50,215 nt of DNA, taken from assembly GCA_009602725.1 (NCBI GenBank), contig WELB01000134.1, forward strand, positions 327,028 through 377,242, read 5' to 3'. This DNA comes from Spirogloea muscicola. Lineage: Eukaryota > Streptophyta > Zygnematophyceae > Spirogloeales > Spirogloeaceae. The notes beneath the pieces were generated by a model. The model searched no databases, had not been told where the DNA came from, and saw nothing but the letters and a program-made list of their open reading frames with translations. A program made the translations under genes and the position numbers. Positions 1 to 11,750 of this stretch are shown in pieces (within the stretch, counting starts at the first letter, position 1; each line of letters opens with the position of its first letter).

Positions 1-1
1 C

Positions 2-3000
2 GCAGCCTGCGAGCTCCTAGAGGAGCTGGCGGCCGCCGCCAGCTGCGGCGCTAGGACGCGCGCCGAGCCGGCGGAGGCGGCTGCCGCGGCCGACACTGCG
101 GCAGCCGAGGCCGTCGAGGCCTGCCTCGAGCACACTTGCTTTGCTGGCCAGTCGCCGGCCAACGCAGCAGGCTGCGGAGGCGGCTATGCCAGCGACTGCA
201 GTGGTGATGGAGGCCCGTTGCCCAGCGCCAAGCGGAGGAGGATGGCAGGCAGGCTGCCGCCTCCTCCTCCTCCTGTGCCACCGCTGGCTCAAGCCCGGGC
301 TCGCGCGAGCTGCCTGGCGTCGGCGCTGCACCACCGCCTGCAGACGGCCTTCCGTTCGCACCCGGTCAGTCTTCCATTGACGCGCCATGGAGGGCAACTG
401 CCGCTTGCCGGTGCAGCAGCCCGCCTGGCGCTCAGGCACTTGCTGGTGTGCCAGGTGTTCACACACTCAAGTTATCATATGCGAATCTCAATCTCGAATC
501 TCAAACCCGAAGCCTTCTCGCGTCGCAGGAGGAGGCGGTGTCAAGCTTGCTGCACAGCTGCCAGGACATTGTCTCGACTGCCATGGAGGTGGCTTCAGAG
601 AGGGAGGGCAGGAATGGCATTGCTGACACGGAGGCGGGATTGACTGCAGAGCGAGACGAAGTAGAGCATGCAGATGTTGGCGGGTGGTCCTCACAAGGCT
701 GGCAGGTCTTCCGCAGGAAGCGACGGAGGCCGCCAACAGGTGCCATACCTTGCCATCCCGACAACAAAGTCACCTCAATGTACACAATGCACATAACGAG
801 ATAGCATAAACTGTGATGTTCCTGCTTTTCAGCACCTCTGCAGTATACTTGGCTACTGCTCCAATCGATCAGCTCCCCACATGCAAGCTGGCAGAAGAAG
901 AGCATCCAATCTGGGGATTGAGGCTGGCACAAAGCAGCTCTCATGGCCGCCATGAAGCCCTGAATGCTCCAACCTGAGTTCCATGTACTCTGAGAACCTT
1001 AACCCTGACAGAGCAATCTTTGCAGACGGGCCGGCAGAATGGTGCATGATGGCGGCAGCAGTGTGCACGGCATATGCACGGTCCCTGCACCTCACGCTCG
1101 CCGACTGCTCATCAATGGCGCCATACCTTACCAGCACAAGGCACAGAGGGGCCGGGCGAGCAGAGACCTGCTCTGTGGCAGCCGGTGACACTCTGGCCGA
1201 AAGGGGCAGTGAGATTGTGCGCTCGCTGCTCGTCCAGCTGCAGCTGCTGTTCCTGCTGGAGGACCAGGCGAAAGGGCTGGAGGAGGGCCGCGCGTTCATG
1301 GAGGAGGGCTTGGGGGCTGAGCTCGCGGAACAGAACACCTCCCAGCTGCCGGCCCATCTCGTCGCCGATGCCATCATCCTCTGCGACCAAGCAGCAGGGG
1401 GGGGACTTCCTGGCGACTCGTCCTGCACTGTGGGCTCTGCTACGACGATCGCCTGCGCCGGCTATCTTCCCAATAGACTCCTGCCGGCCCTGCTCCAAAG
1501 GCTGGCAAGCCTCCTTGATAGGCAGGCTCTGGAGGCTGCTTGTCCTCGCCAAGATGGTGGTTGTGCTAATGGGGAGTCAGGAGAGCTCGAGTGCATTGCT
1601 GGGAAATTCGGCCCAAGGCTCCAAAAGGCGCTGCTTCGTATCAGCAAGGGTCATGGCATCCAGGTGACTCGCCCTGGGAGGCTGCATGTGCAAATTGAAT
1701 GCAGCAAGATCCATTTAGGAGCAACCTCTTGCAAGCATTGCATTTGTCGCAGTCGCCGAGCCACCTACCTTTTCATTGTTGCACAAGGCAGCTCAGCGCT
1801 GCTTTGCCTGTGGTGCTTGTCCTGCAGGCGGAGCTCAGAAAGGAGGAAGCTGTCAGGTATGGTCTGACAACGGCTCAAGCTTCAAGAGTAGACTCCTCAT
1901 TCTAGCTTTATGCGTCACCTTCGTTGCCCGGAAGCATAGAGAAAGCAGGCAGCTGATGGCCATTTCTTCTGGCCATGCGAGCTGAGTGTGAGAGCTCCAG
2001 GCTGATGCTCTATACTTGATCTCCTGCAGACAAGCCTACCAAGCAATGCTTGCAATATGCCAACAGTGCTCCTGCTCCCGCAGCTTGTTGCTCCATTGCA
2101 ACGAGGAGCTAAACGGACGCAGTAATATAGTAAGGCACCTTGCCGGGTTCAAAGCTTGAATCTGCCCTGCAGATACTTCCTCTATAAGCGGCTGTGGCCT
2201 GATATTTCATCTGACAAGACATTGGACAATCTCTTAAAGAACAGGTCAAAAAACTGACAAAGCCTCTGTGTTCTCTTGACAGGGGCTTAACGTTGCCGGG
2301 AACCTGCACCCACGTCAGCTGTATAACGAGCTGAAAGCACGACTGCTGGATACCAATGATGCCTGCGCAGCAGCTCTGCTGCTCGAAACGATGGGCGTGC
2401 TAGTAAGGGGTTATCCAAGGAAGCAGCGAGAGGTATCAAACAGAGTTGTGGTCTGCAAGCAGTATAGAGAAGCTGAGCTCAGTCGAAATACCATTAGCTG
2501 GCATGCAAGGCATCTGCATTATTACGGGCAGATTACACTGCAGAGTCTCTTCCAAGTTAGTTGCTCAAACTGACCGCGCCATCTTCCGAGGCTGAGGTCT
2601 ATTTGACAGTCACGTTACCCATCTCTCACTCTGCCGGGTTGTTGCTTGAGGGCTATGTCTTCTTTCCCAGTGACCTGATTCGGCCTGAGGCTCTTGAATC
2701 ATGTTGGGCAGGTTTTGGCACTTCTACTGGCCTTTGCTTTCAATAGTTTTCCAAGTCAACTCCCTCCACAGTCTTGGAGAAATGTTGCACAAAAGCAAGG
2801 ACTGTTACTTTTTCAAACGAGGGACATGGACACAAGGGGATCCCCTATAATGTTTAAGCACAAGCTGACTTTGACTTCACTTGAGTACCAGCAGGTATAT
2901 GTCCAATGGTTCTTCTTGACATGAAGCAAGGAAGAAAATTTCTGCTTTGACACAACCCTGCGACTTGTGTGATTTTAGCAGCCTGCGAAGCCTGGTCCGT

Positions 3001-4873
3001 GGTCTAGATGGATACTTCTGCATGACATAGACGTCATTCTTGATGCTGAATGACATGCTAGCACAGCAATGATGCTCTGCAGAGGTGTTGTAAGCGGGGT
3101 CCGCCCTCAGCACCTTCCAGCCATTGATTATGTTGACAAGGTCTTGCATTTGGGTGACTTCATGCAGCAAGCCTTGAGCAAAGCCATGGAGTTGCTGACA
3201 GGGCAGCAGTGCCTAGCTGGCGCAGCTGTGCTCATATTAGCTCTACAAGCTACACTCGCCTGTGATCAACAGCTGAACCTGTGGCCCAGCCTGGCAGGAG
3301 CTGGATGGCAAGCGATGATGCCTATTCTCTGCATCATGCTGAATGCAACTTGTTGTAGATCTCAAGTGGCAGTTATGTTGTGTAGCTCCTTGTCATCTAA
3401 AGCTTCTCCCAGCTAAGTTCCCGCATAGGGAGTGTGCACAAGCACGCTGTTGCAACTGCAGCAAACTTCTGCACACACTGAGAAAATGTGGGTGTTGCTG
3501 CAGTTCTTTGAGGCTCTTGTTGTGTCATTTTGGGGCATCATGACAACATACAATGGCAGAACAGCACCATCAGTAGTGCTAGATAGCACTAAAGCCGAAA
3601 CAGGGTCTTGCTTCATTCACGCTGAAGCCGAAAGCAATCCCGAGCGGCTGCCTCAGGAGGCATTGCTGGTATTCTGTGGACTCCTTGAGTTGCACCAGAA
3701 GGCCAAGTCACTGCAAGATTCCAGGTGCTTCCAGTCACCCCCTGTTCCCACGTTAGCTCAGGGTCAGCTTCTGATTTCCAAGTCGTGGGGCATGATAAGA
3801 TGTCATACTCTTTCTTGGCAATTGAGCAGGCTGACGCCATCTGAGGATTTCTGTATTTCAGGACTGTGCTGGACTTCTGCTGCTTGGCAGCCCCCATTCT
3901 ATCAGGGCATATTGCACGGCTGCTGCATGCATACTTGACGTACCGGCTCTTGCAAAAGAAGAAGTCGCCATGGCAAGCTCAGGATGTTGTAACTACACGT
4001 CAAGCTCTTCTTGCCAAGTTTGTAGCAGAGTTTGCTGGATACAGGGATTGTGCATCCTTGCTTGAGGCCGTCTTGAACAAAGAGACAACAGCTGTGCATA
4101 TGAAGGTGCTCTTGCGGCAGTCTTTCTTTGCAGCTTAAGCTGCTCTGACATTTTATAGTTGACCTTGAATGGCAGTCGTGATTATCCATGCCTTTTGGGA
4201 AGGACATTGTTGCCTAGTCTTCACATTGCTGCTGCAACTTGTTCAAATGCATTGCTTGATGAAACCCCATGTGCCCCTTTTGCAGTGTGATGAATCAAGA
4301 GGCACCTTGCAGGTGTTGGCTGTGATTAGGACACGTTTGGCAGAGTTGGAAAAACAGATTTCACATGAAACAGGCAGTCTGGGCTTGTCAGAGCAGAAAG
4401 TGGCTCCACAAGGCTTTACTACTGGCTTGAAGCAACTGGCTCAAGCAGGCACGCACTTGAGGCCACAACATGGTCCACTATTGCCAACATTGTTAAGCCT
4501 CCTCTTTGATGAAGTCAACCAACAGCAAGACAGGCGTGCAGAGCAGATTGTTCCTTCCAAGATTGGAAATGCTTTCGCTAGTGAGAGGGATTTAGCCTTC
4601 TCAAGGAAGGGTCGCGAACACATCAGATCGTCCCCACCCAGTCTCACACATACTCAACAACAGATATTTGAAGAGGGAATGTTTGTTTCAAAGAGTAAGT
4701 GCGTATGAATACTTCATCTCAGAATGTAAGGTATATTTGATGCAAATGCACCTGACATGCATTATCCTTTTCTCTTCCCAGTTTGTGTAGGTCTCTGGAC
4801 GCTGTTATCAGCAATGAATCGCTTAACATGTTGGAACATGGTGATCAGTCACCCTCCTTTTGACTTAAGCCAG
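2..4873 (+). CDS. Unidentified multi-exon helical protein, probably partial at 5' and unresolved at 3'
   Basis: I do not recognise the family. An open frame enters from the left edge (to about 364): Ala/Glu-rich, with a basic KRRR stretch followed by a proline run. Coding-looking blocks follow at roughly 531-740, 1020-1670 and 2280-2395, but their joins are not resolved. From 2712 the model closes with consistent phases and GT-AG borders: 2712-2894, 3111-3365, 3462-3724, 3862-4105, 4286-4694 and 4782-4873, with a GT donor after 4873. The resolved part is about 480 residues, rich in Leu/Ala amphipathic helices (for example LPQEALLVFCGLLELHQKAK and TLQVLAVIRTRLAELEKQI), which suggests an alpha-solenoid or scaffold protein. 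I see no catalytic motif, signal peptide or clear membrane segment. The last exon was not found; the real end lies between 4874 and the next gene at 6786. That this is one gene rather than two is inferred. Confidence 0.5.
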
Positions 4874-5714
4874 GTGAGATCTGCTTGCCACCAACCTCTC
4901 TGAATTAAGCCAATACTTCCAACTTGCCATGAATATATATGTCGACATTTGACAGGGACACAGGACAAGGGTAACGACAAGACTGGTCAAAAGGAGGGGT
5001 ATAGCCCTGCTTATAGCCTCTTATGCCCACATGCCCACGGCGTTGTCCCCAAGTCATGTCATGACAAGCAGGTGTGCAAGACGTCAGAGTGAACAATGAA
5101 GATGTAGCAGCCAAGACAATCGTGGGGAAGTCTGCTCAAAGTTGCTGCAGCACAGGAGGAGGCAGCTGGTAGTCAGCTGCTTTGGCAAAGCTGACAGACC
5201 TGCAGGTGACAATCAGCCCTGAGCATTAAAAGTAGGGCTTTGGTGGGATGGTGATTGAGTTGGGGCCAGCCCTGCAGACGGGCTGGCCTCTGGTTGGGCG
5301 AGCTCTCTGCTGACTCCTCAGACATGGGGAGTTGTCAGATTGAAGCAACGCTCTCAACAGTGTCCGTAAAACCATTTCAAAGTTGAACAACATATGTTGC
5401 TGCTTACGAGATATCCATGAGGAGCCACAGGCTGTCAGAAAGGGGGGAACTTCTCTATAGGTAGAGACGGATGTCTTTGAGGAGGAGTTCTCAATGGAGG
5501 CGGCGGGCCAGCCTGTTGACAATGAGCGCAATGGGACGCCTATAAGCATTGACTGTGAAGAACCAGCCATGCAAACGAAGGCAAATGTATTACCTTGAGC
5601 TGAGACTCAACTTCGAGCAATTTCCTCTCTGGAAGTGACAAACCCGTCACTAGACAGAGGTTAATAGAAGGAGCACGACTTATAAGAGAATGCTCGGGCT
5701 TTGACGACACATCC

Positions 5715-5790
5715 AGTGTCACATCAAGACAGCTCTTCCAATACAAGGCAGTGGCTGTGTAAGGCCAGCCCAAAGGAATGTACAAGATCG
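5715..5790 (-). repeat. Dispersed repeat, B module
   Basis: On the minus strand this reads TTTGGGCTGGCC, then a variable pair of bases, then ACAGCCACTGCCTT and an ATTGGAAGAGCTGT tail. It aligns almost base for base with 16405-16475 on the plus strand, and in its core with 11072-11110, 15140-15240 and 28325-28378. Confidence 0.75.
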
Positions 5791-6039
5791 GGAAAGAGAA
5801 AGAAGAAGGCCCGAATGGCGCAAAAAGCGGGATCCCTTTGAAAAGCCAGCTCAGAATGTGAACAAGGTCCAAAGGGCCGAGAGGCGCCAAAAGCACACAG
5901 CAATGCAAGTGGCTATAGCTAATGTTCTTCAATGGGAGCTTGGTGACCCCGAGTCAGCAGCCGCAATTCGGAAGCATTTGCAGCTGGAAAGAAGACCTCG
6001 CTAGCTGGACGGCGGCAGTGAAAGCCAGCAAAATGCTTA

Positions 6040-6185
6040 AAGGGGGAAGGCGCGCGGAGCGCATGAAATAAAAGGGAGGCCAATTCAAGCCAAAGCATTG
6101 TTCAGGCAGACTCTAGTGCAGATTAAACAAGGCTTCAAATTTTGGAGCCCTATGCTATGGTGCCTAAGGTAACAGGGTGACATAA
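6040..6185 (-). repeat. Dispersed repeat, A module
   Basis: The plus strand holds a GGCGCGCGGAGCGCATGAAAT block, then GGGAGGCCAATTCAAGCC, a CATTGTTCAGGCAGA block, and a tail with GTGCCTAAGG and GTGACAT. The same order of blocks recurs at 45080-45235 and 45355-45505, and partly at 10484-10560, 28090-28235 and 46930-47000. On the minus strand it precedes the B module at 5715-5790, in the order seen at 46930-47065. Confidence 0.8.
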
Positions 6186-6495
6186 GTAGAGGGCGAAGTT
6201 GGAGTACATTACATCGACAGTATGCCGAAGCAGGGAGGAGGGCGTAAGCCCTGAACCCCGTGGCGGGGGCGGAGAGGTTGGGTGCTCCGGGCTAACGTTG
6301 CGCCTCGCTTGGTGGTGCTGCTTGACGGGCGGTGGCGGCGCTGAATGCTCGGTGGTGGGTGGGCCCCATTGCCCATTGGGCGCGCGGACGTCGCTTGGGG
6401 CCTTCAGGCTTCATGGCACGCCTGTCGTTAGTAAAAGGTAGCGCCCCCCGTTCGAAGCCTTTAAGGGCGCCCTTCCCATTTCGCGCGCCTGCGCC

Positions 6496-6553
6496 TCGCC
6501 GCCGCCAGCGCCGCCGCCGCCGCCTCCGCCGCCGCCGCCGCCGCCGCCGCCTC
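6496..6553. repeat. CCG trinucleotide tract in DnaJ gene leader
   Basis: Near-perfect run of CCG/CGC triplets, interrupted by single A or T bases, about 230 bases upstream of the DnaJ start codon. Comparable tracts with CCG on the sense strand precede several other genes in the window. Confidence 0.8.
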
Positions 6554-6785
6554 TGAGGACCGCCGCGCCATTAGACTCGCCCTCGCCAGCGTGCCCGCAG
6601 TCGGGCTATCGTGCACGCTGCCGGAGAGGCCTCTCGATGCGGTTCGTGTGACGCGCTGCGCCGGCCTGGTCGCCGCCCCGGGCCGGGAGCGCCGCTGCGA
6701 TTGCCGGCTTCCCGGCGGCGGCTCACGCGCTGGCGGATCCTCTTGGCGCTCTGGAGGCGCGGCTGGGCCCAGGCGGGGCTCGGGC

Positions 6786-9700
6786 ATGGAGTGCAACAAG
6801 GACGAGGCGCAGCGTGCCTCGGAGCTGGCAGAGCTGAAGCTCCGGAGCAAGGACTTCGAGGCCGCCAAGAAGCTCGTCGCCCGCGCCAAGAAGCTCGCGG
6901 CCGATCTCGACGGCCTGCCACAGCTCTCCGCAGTCGTCGACGTGCATGTTGTGGCTGCCGCCAAGGTGAGGTGGCTCCCATGCTGGGCAGCGGAGCATAA
7001 GATCAGCCACCACAGTGATTTAAGGAATGGCGATGTCAGGTCTGTCGAGAGCATCATGGGACCCGGGGAGTCAGGCAGTCGATAATTTGCACACAATGCA
7101 GGCTACTAGCTTTGCACTTCAGAGTGAGCACCGGCAGCACATGGGGTGCTTGCAGGTCAACGGAGGCGAGATGGACTGGTATGGCATCCTTCAGGTGTCC
7201 CATTCAGCCGATGATGGAGCCATCAAGAAGCAATTCAGGAAGTTTGCTCTGCTGCTTCACCCTGACAAGAACAACGCACACGGCGCCAACACGGCCTTCC
7301 AGTACATAAGTAAGCATCTGACTGACAGCATACCTGCAAGTTGGCTCTTCAAGAGTTGTCAAGGTGCTGGCTACATTGTCCGTGGCCTTTCTAAGGAGCT
7401 TCACTAAGGAGCAAGCTACAAACAACCAACAGTGGTGCTGGTAATGCATACCTGGCATGGCCTGATAGATCATGTGGATTAGAATGGGAGTAACACAAAG
7501 CTTCCTGCCAGCCTCACCTGTGGTTAAGACTTCTGTCATGCCGTGGCGCAGATGAAGCTTTTGGAGTGCTCTCAGACAAAAGCAAGAGAGCAGCATATGA
7601 CATGAAGATGAATTTAGCCCGTTGGTCAGGGAAGCGGCAGGTCAGCAGGGCCATTTCGGAGGCCAGGCCACGTTTGCTTTGCTCGTCATGCTTTGCCAGG
7701 ATGAACAAGTCCTCATCCAGGAGACATACTTGGGTGCTGCATAAGCACTGCATAAGCACCCTGCTCGCTGGACTTTCGTGAGCTTCAGGCAGCGCACCTC
7801 CATTGACTCAAGTGGGCCTGTTGGCCATCTGGTCTTGCTTGACAGAGTGCACAGTTTGCCGCCTTTGGGAGCGGGAGTGCGGCGGGAGGTGTTGGGGGCA
7901 AGTTCTTGACGCAATGCCCAGCGTGCATGTCCTTCCATCAGATGGATATGGATATGCTGCACACCAGGCTCCCTTGTTCGAATTGTCGAAGGCATTTCAC
8001 TGCCAAGCCAAAACCACCGTTGAGTCCAGGAGCAAATGGTGCCAACTCGTCGTTTCAGTCACACTTTGGCCAGGTCTTCTCCAACCTCAACGCTGCGAAG
8101 GTGAACGGGTTTCCAGCCTCACACGAGGTTAGTGTCTAACGCTGCATACAAGCTCCTCTAGACCTGCCTTCCGTGGCTTTTCTGTTAGTTCCTTTGATGC
8201 CTCACATCCAAGAAGCGGACTATGTCAAGGACTCATGCTCAATTGCCTTCAGATTTCTCACATTCAAAAAGCCTACTGGACTATGTCAAGGATTCACGCT
8301 CGACTGCTACTTTTGAATGGCAGGGGACTGAATGTGGAGCTGCTCCAAGTGCACACGTGTCAAGCCCTCCCTCAGCCACCGCGCAGCGAGCAGCCCCCTC
8401 ACCTGCACAGAGACACCCCTGTGGAACACAGTGGCGTGCAGCAGCGACTTCCGATGACGGCCCAGCCAGCAATTCCGAGGCACGCTCAGAAACTTTTGTG
8501 AAGGCAGTTTGGGAGTCCGTCAAGAAGCAGAAGCAAGACAAGTTGGAACAGAAGCGGCGAGAAAGGGAGGAGAAGAGGAAAGCAAAGGTAGAGAAGCATG
8601 CGCGCAAGCAAAAACAGCAAGAGAGGCTAGAGAGAGAGGAGCAGCCAAGACGAGAAGCAGAGGAAAAGGCAGGCTCAAACAGTGAAGCAGTTGCGGAGAA
8701 GGCCAGTAATGGTGGAGCAGAAAGGCCAGGCAAGAGGCGGCGAGTAACAAAGGTTGGGGACAAAGATTGTGAAGGACGCAGCCCGGCACCTAGTGACGAG
8801 GGGCCAGATGGTGCAAATCAAGAAATCAGCACCTTTCCTGAGCCGCTGCGAAGGTCATCGCGCCTCAGACGAAGTATAAGCCACAAGCTTGACGACAGTG
8901 ATGGAGGAAGTGACGATGATGGCAAACCTCAGACTGTGCTCACAGCCAACAACGCGGCGGCACTGGCAGAAGCAAGACCCGAGCTACAGCCTGATGTGTC
9001 ATCAGGGGATGATGAATGGAGAGCACCTCCTCACAAGCATGTTCACGAACAAACCTTGAGATGTCAGACCGACCAGGCTACCATCAGTGTTGTGGAGGTA
9101 CGGCGTCCTAACCTGAGTGCTCCTTTTCACAGCTCCTTCCTTGCTCTTGGAGTTGGAGTTGGTGTAGGTGTGGGCCACAACATTGATGTGCTCGTTCTCC
9201 ATCGAATCAAAGCTTTCCTGGCCTGTTCTGTCACACTCATTGTGGGTTCTGTTCTGAGTGTCTATTTAGGTCGTGGATCCAGATTACCACAATTTTGATG
9301 CAGACCGGCAAGGCAGGCACCTGAAAGAAGGCGACACTTGGGCTCTTTACGATGATTTTGATGGCATGCCTCGCTTCTACTACAAGATCGTGAAAGTGGC
9401 TCCATACAGAGGCACACTCAAAGTGCATGGCCAATGGTTGGAGTCGGTGAGTAGGCTAGTGAAGCAGAATGGCAAGGCCGAAGCAGAGAACAAAGAGACA
9501 ATGGCTTGGCGAGAAAATGCCTGCCTTGCTTGTGGCAGCTTCGTGCTGGGAAGCGTGGACATGCAGGACAACCTCAGCGTCTTTTCGCACAGGGTGGAGG
9601 TTGAAAGCAAGAAGCAGATATGCAAAAGTGTGGCTGGACCCCAGCCAGTCGATTTCCTGATGGTGTACCCAAAAGCAAGCCAGATCTGGGCTTGTTTTGC

Positions 9701-10216
9701 CGAGTTCCTTCCCTGGCGGCGACCTGCCCACAGCAAAGCCCCCAAAGGAAGAGCCTCACTCACATACGTGCTTGTAGAGGTCCTCAGAAGCCATCCCGCC
9801 GAGGCGGTCTTTGAGGTCGCCCCTCTCAGGAAATTGTCCGGGTACCGAGTCTCTTTCGAGGTTGGCTCTGCAACCTGTCACTAGCTGGTGTGGCCACCAC
9901 GTTGTTGTGCTTAAGTGAAAAGCATAAGCATTAATGCTCTTTTGTGCTGGACATGAGTGATTGACTATGACTGCATCTTACCTCTGCTTCAACAACAGGC
10001 TATGCTGCATCTGTGGCTTTGTTCTCATTCTCTTTTCTTTTCTCCCTGCAGTTGGACTCAACCAGCTCGACAATGACCATCTCTTCCTTGTCAGCTGTCC
10101 TGGCTGCCTTTTCTCATCAAGTACTGGCTCATAGATACACTGGCGATGAGATGCCTGGCATTACAACTGGTGCTTGGGAATTGGACCCTGCCGCTATACC
10201 CTCACAATTTCTCTGA
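6786..10216 (+). CDS. J-domain co-chaperone with DUF3444 (plant type)
   Basis: Exons: 6786-6965, 7156-7309, 7552-7640, 7903-8127, about 8213-9097, 9270-9860 and 10052-10216, giving about 762 aa with all phases agreeing. Residues 1-60 match the conserved N-terminus of plant DNAJ-DUF3444 proteins (MECNKDEAQRA, then KDFEAAKKLVARAKKL). The J domain (about 66-130) contains the HPD triad (LLHPDKNN) that stimulates Hsp70 ATPase. Exon 4 encodes a CX2C...CX2C zinc ribbon (CPAC, CSNC). Residues 217-511 are highly charged, with a Lys/Arg/Glu coiled-coil-like stretch and KRRR-type basic clusters suggesting nuclear targeting. DUF3444 fills 512-762 (DTWALYDDFDGMPRFYY, FSHRVE, then FSHQV and WELDPAAIP near the end). 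The role in plants is poorly known. The exon 5 acceptor at 8212 is the weakest join; it was chosen because it keeps phase 0, and a 52-bp duplication lies there. Confidence 0.9.
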
Positions 10217-10483
10217 CACCTATCCTGCTACTCAACAGGTCCTAATTACCACGTTCTCTCTCACAGCAAGTCATGGCTGGTCATAGCTGGTCACCTGCAG
10301 CTGGCCGCGTGTACTGACTGAGGAGCGGCTTGGCATTTTTTGGCTTGTGGCACTGCAATTTGCAGCTAAACACACAGCAACAATGGCAGTGCCACTGTTG
10401 TGGCCGGTATTGTGGTACTCGATTGATAGATGGCATCTCTGAGGAGGTGCGAGCACACTGTAGAAATTTTACATTACCCGGTC

Positions 10484-10560
10484 AAAAAGACATTTGTAAG
10501 GCTAGAATTGGCCTCCCTTTCAATTTCATGCGCACCGCGCGCTTTCTCTGCCAAAGCCAC
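10484..10560 (+). repeat. Dispersed repeat, A module (short copy)
   Basis: Contains ACATTTGTAAGGCTAGAATT, then GGCCTCCC, ATTTCATGCGCACCGCGCGC and TTCTCT. The first ~58 bases are nearly identical to 46930-47000. It aligns with the minus-strand copies at 6040 and 45080. Confidence 0.8.
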
Positions 10561-11071
10561 TGGAAGGTCAAGCCACCAAGCCCCAAATGCTGCGTGGGAG
10601 TCTGCTGCAAGTTGGACAAGATCCACTGGCTGGTTGTGTACTTGAGTTCCTTACTCCGGGCGGCTTTCTTGACCTCAAATCCAGCCTTCATGGTTGAAAA
10701 GACCGAGTTGCTGTGGTCAAAGGTGCTCACTGTGACCACATTGGTAATGAGCCGCGGGCATTCGAAAGTCGTAATAGCGACCTGGTCGATGCTTCTGTGT
10801 GGGGTCGGAGTTTGTCTACTTCTCCTCGACTCGCTTGACATACTTATTCATCGCGCGGGTCCTTTGCTCGGCTGTGGCAACCGTAGGCTTCTAACCCTTG
10901 AATCTGCGGACAGGGCTTTGTTAGCCATCTTATCTTGTCGACGGGGCGCCCGCTTTTCTGGTTCTTGTGATGTCGACTTGAGGCCGTCGACTAGGAAGTA
11001 CTGAATGGCTGTCCATATAAGCTATGTGAAAGTTGCTTGTGCTCTCATAACGGGGATTGCTTTCCCATGGA

Positions 11072-11110
11072 CCTTGTACATTCTTTTGGGCTGGCCTTGC
11101 ACAGCCTTCA
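11072..11110 (+). repeat. Dispersed repeat, B module (short copy)
   Basis: Reads CTTGTACATTCTTTTGGGCT then GGCCTTGCACAGCC, matching the core of the minus-strand copy at 5715-5790 and of 16405-16475. Confidence 0.7.
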
Positions 11111-11750
11111 AGTCCTTCTGAAAATTTCTCTCGATGTGCGACTCATTGATTAGGCTGCACCGAGCATCGCCTGAGACTTCAGTGCTGTGATGTGAAAGCA
11201 CCTGAATGCATACTGGTTCGCCTGCCCCCATAAGTCAGCCTATTCGTTTAGACGGGGCACTCAGTCACTGCCCTGTTGGAGGAGCTCAGACTCTTCCCGC
11301 TTCCACTTCTTTGCAGTTTAGCACTTCTTTGCCTGGAAATTAGCTTAGGTGCTAGCACTCTTTTGATTGCTGACACCTTGTTCCATTACTTGCTGAACTT
11401 CCTTGTCTGTGGCTCTGCCACACAGTCGCCGCTCTGTTTGCAGGAGCCGGTCAGCACAGGAGCCCACCCCAGGACCTCCTCGGGGCTCACAAGTGCAGAT
11501 TGGTTTGCCAGCTCCAGCAAGCTCCAACCACTTGTGGGGGCAATGCTCCGCCAGAGCAGAGGAAGTGAGATTCATGATGCAGCCATCAAGCTTGCTGCTT
11601 GCCAAACACTAGTGCACTGCTCATCCAAAGTAGAAATAGACTGATAAAAGGCATTGAGTGTGCTGCGCAAACACTTTAGGATGGCCCAACTCCGACTACA
11701 CAGCAATGACCCGTCTGCGACGAGGGGCATCAGTGCAAGCCACGCTGCGG

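Larger units (their letters stand above)
4874..6785. other. Intergenic stretch with repeat copies and GC-rich leader
   Basis: Probably begins with the unresolved 3' end of the left-hand gene. Open frames around 5226-5932 on the minus strand lack family features, and one crosses a repeat copy at 5715-5790. A second repeat copy lies at 6040-6185. The last 400 bases become strongly GC-rich and end in a CCG tract before the next gene. I see no convincing gene here. Confidence 0.6.
10217..11750. other. Convergent intergenic gap between DnaJ and FtsZ1, with repeats
   Basis: Both flanking genes end into this gap. It contains repeat copies at 10484-10560 and 11072-11110. Open frames here (10330-11004 plus, 10482-10841 minus, 11345-11605 minus) overlap the repeats or lack recognisable motifs, so I do not call a gene. 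Confidence 0.6.

Noticed and set aside
8196-8306. Possible second J-protein exon copy
   Set aside because: The duplicated unit is only about 52 bp and the two copies are read in different frames, so it is not a duplicated domain.
9447-9520. Possible intron start (GTGAGT) inside DnaJ exon 6
   Set aside because: The frame stays open, and the conserved DUF3444 segment CGSFVLGSVDMQDNLSVFSH follows downstream in the same frame without needing a splice.
10482-10841. A 119-codon minus-strand frame with a protein-like composition
   Set aside because: It starts within, and overlaps, an A-module repeat copy and shows no known motif. It may be transposon debris, but I cannot support a gene.
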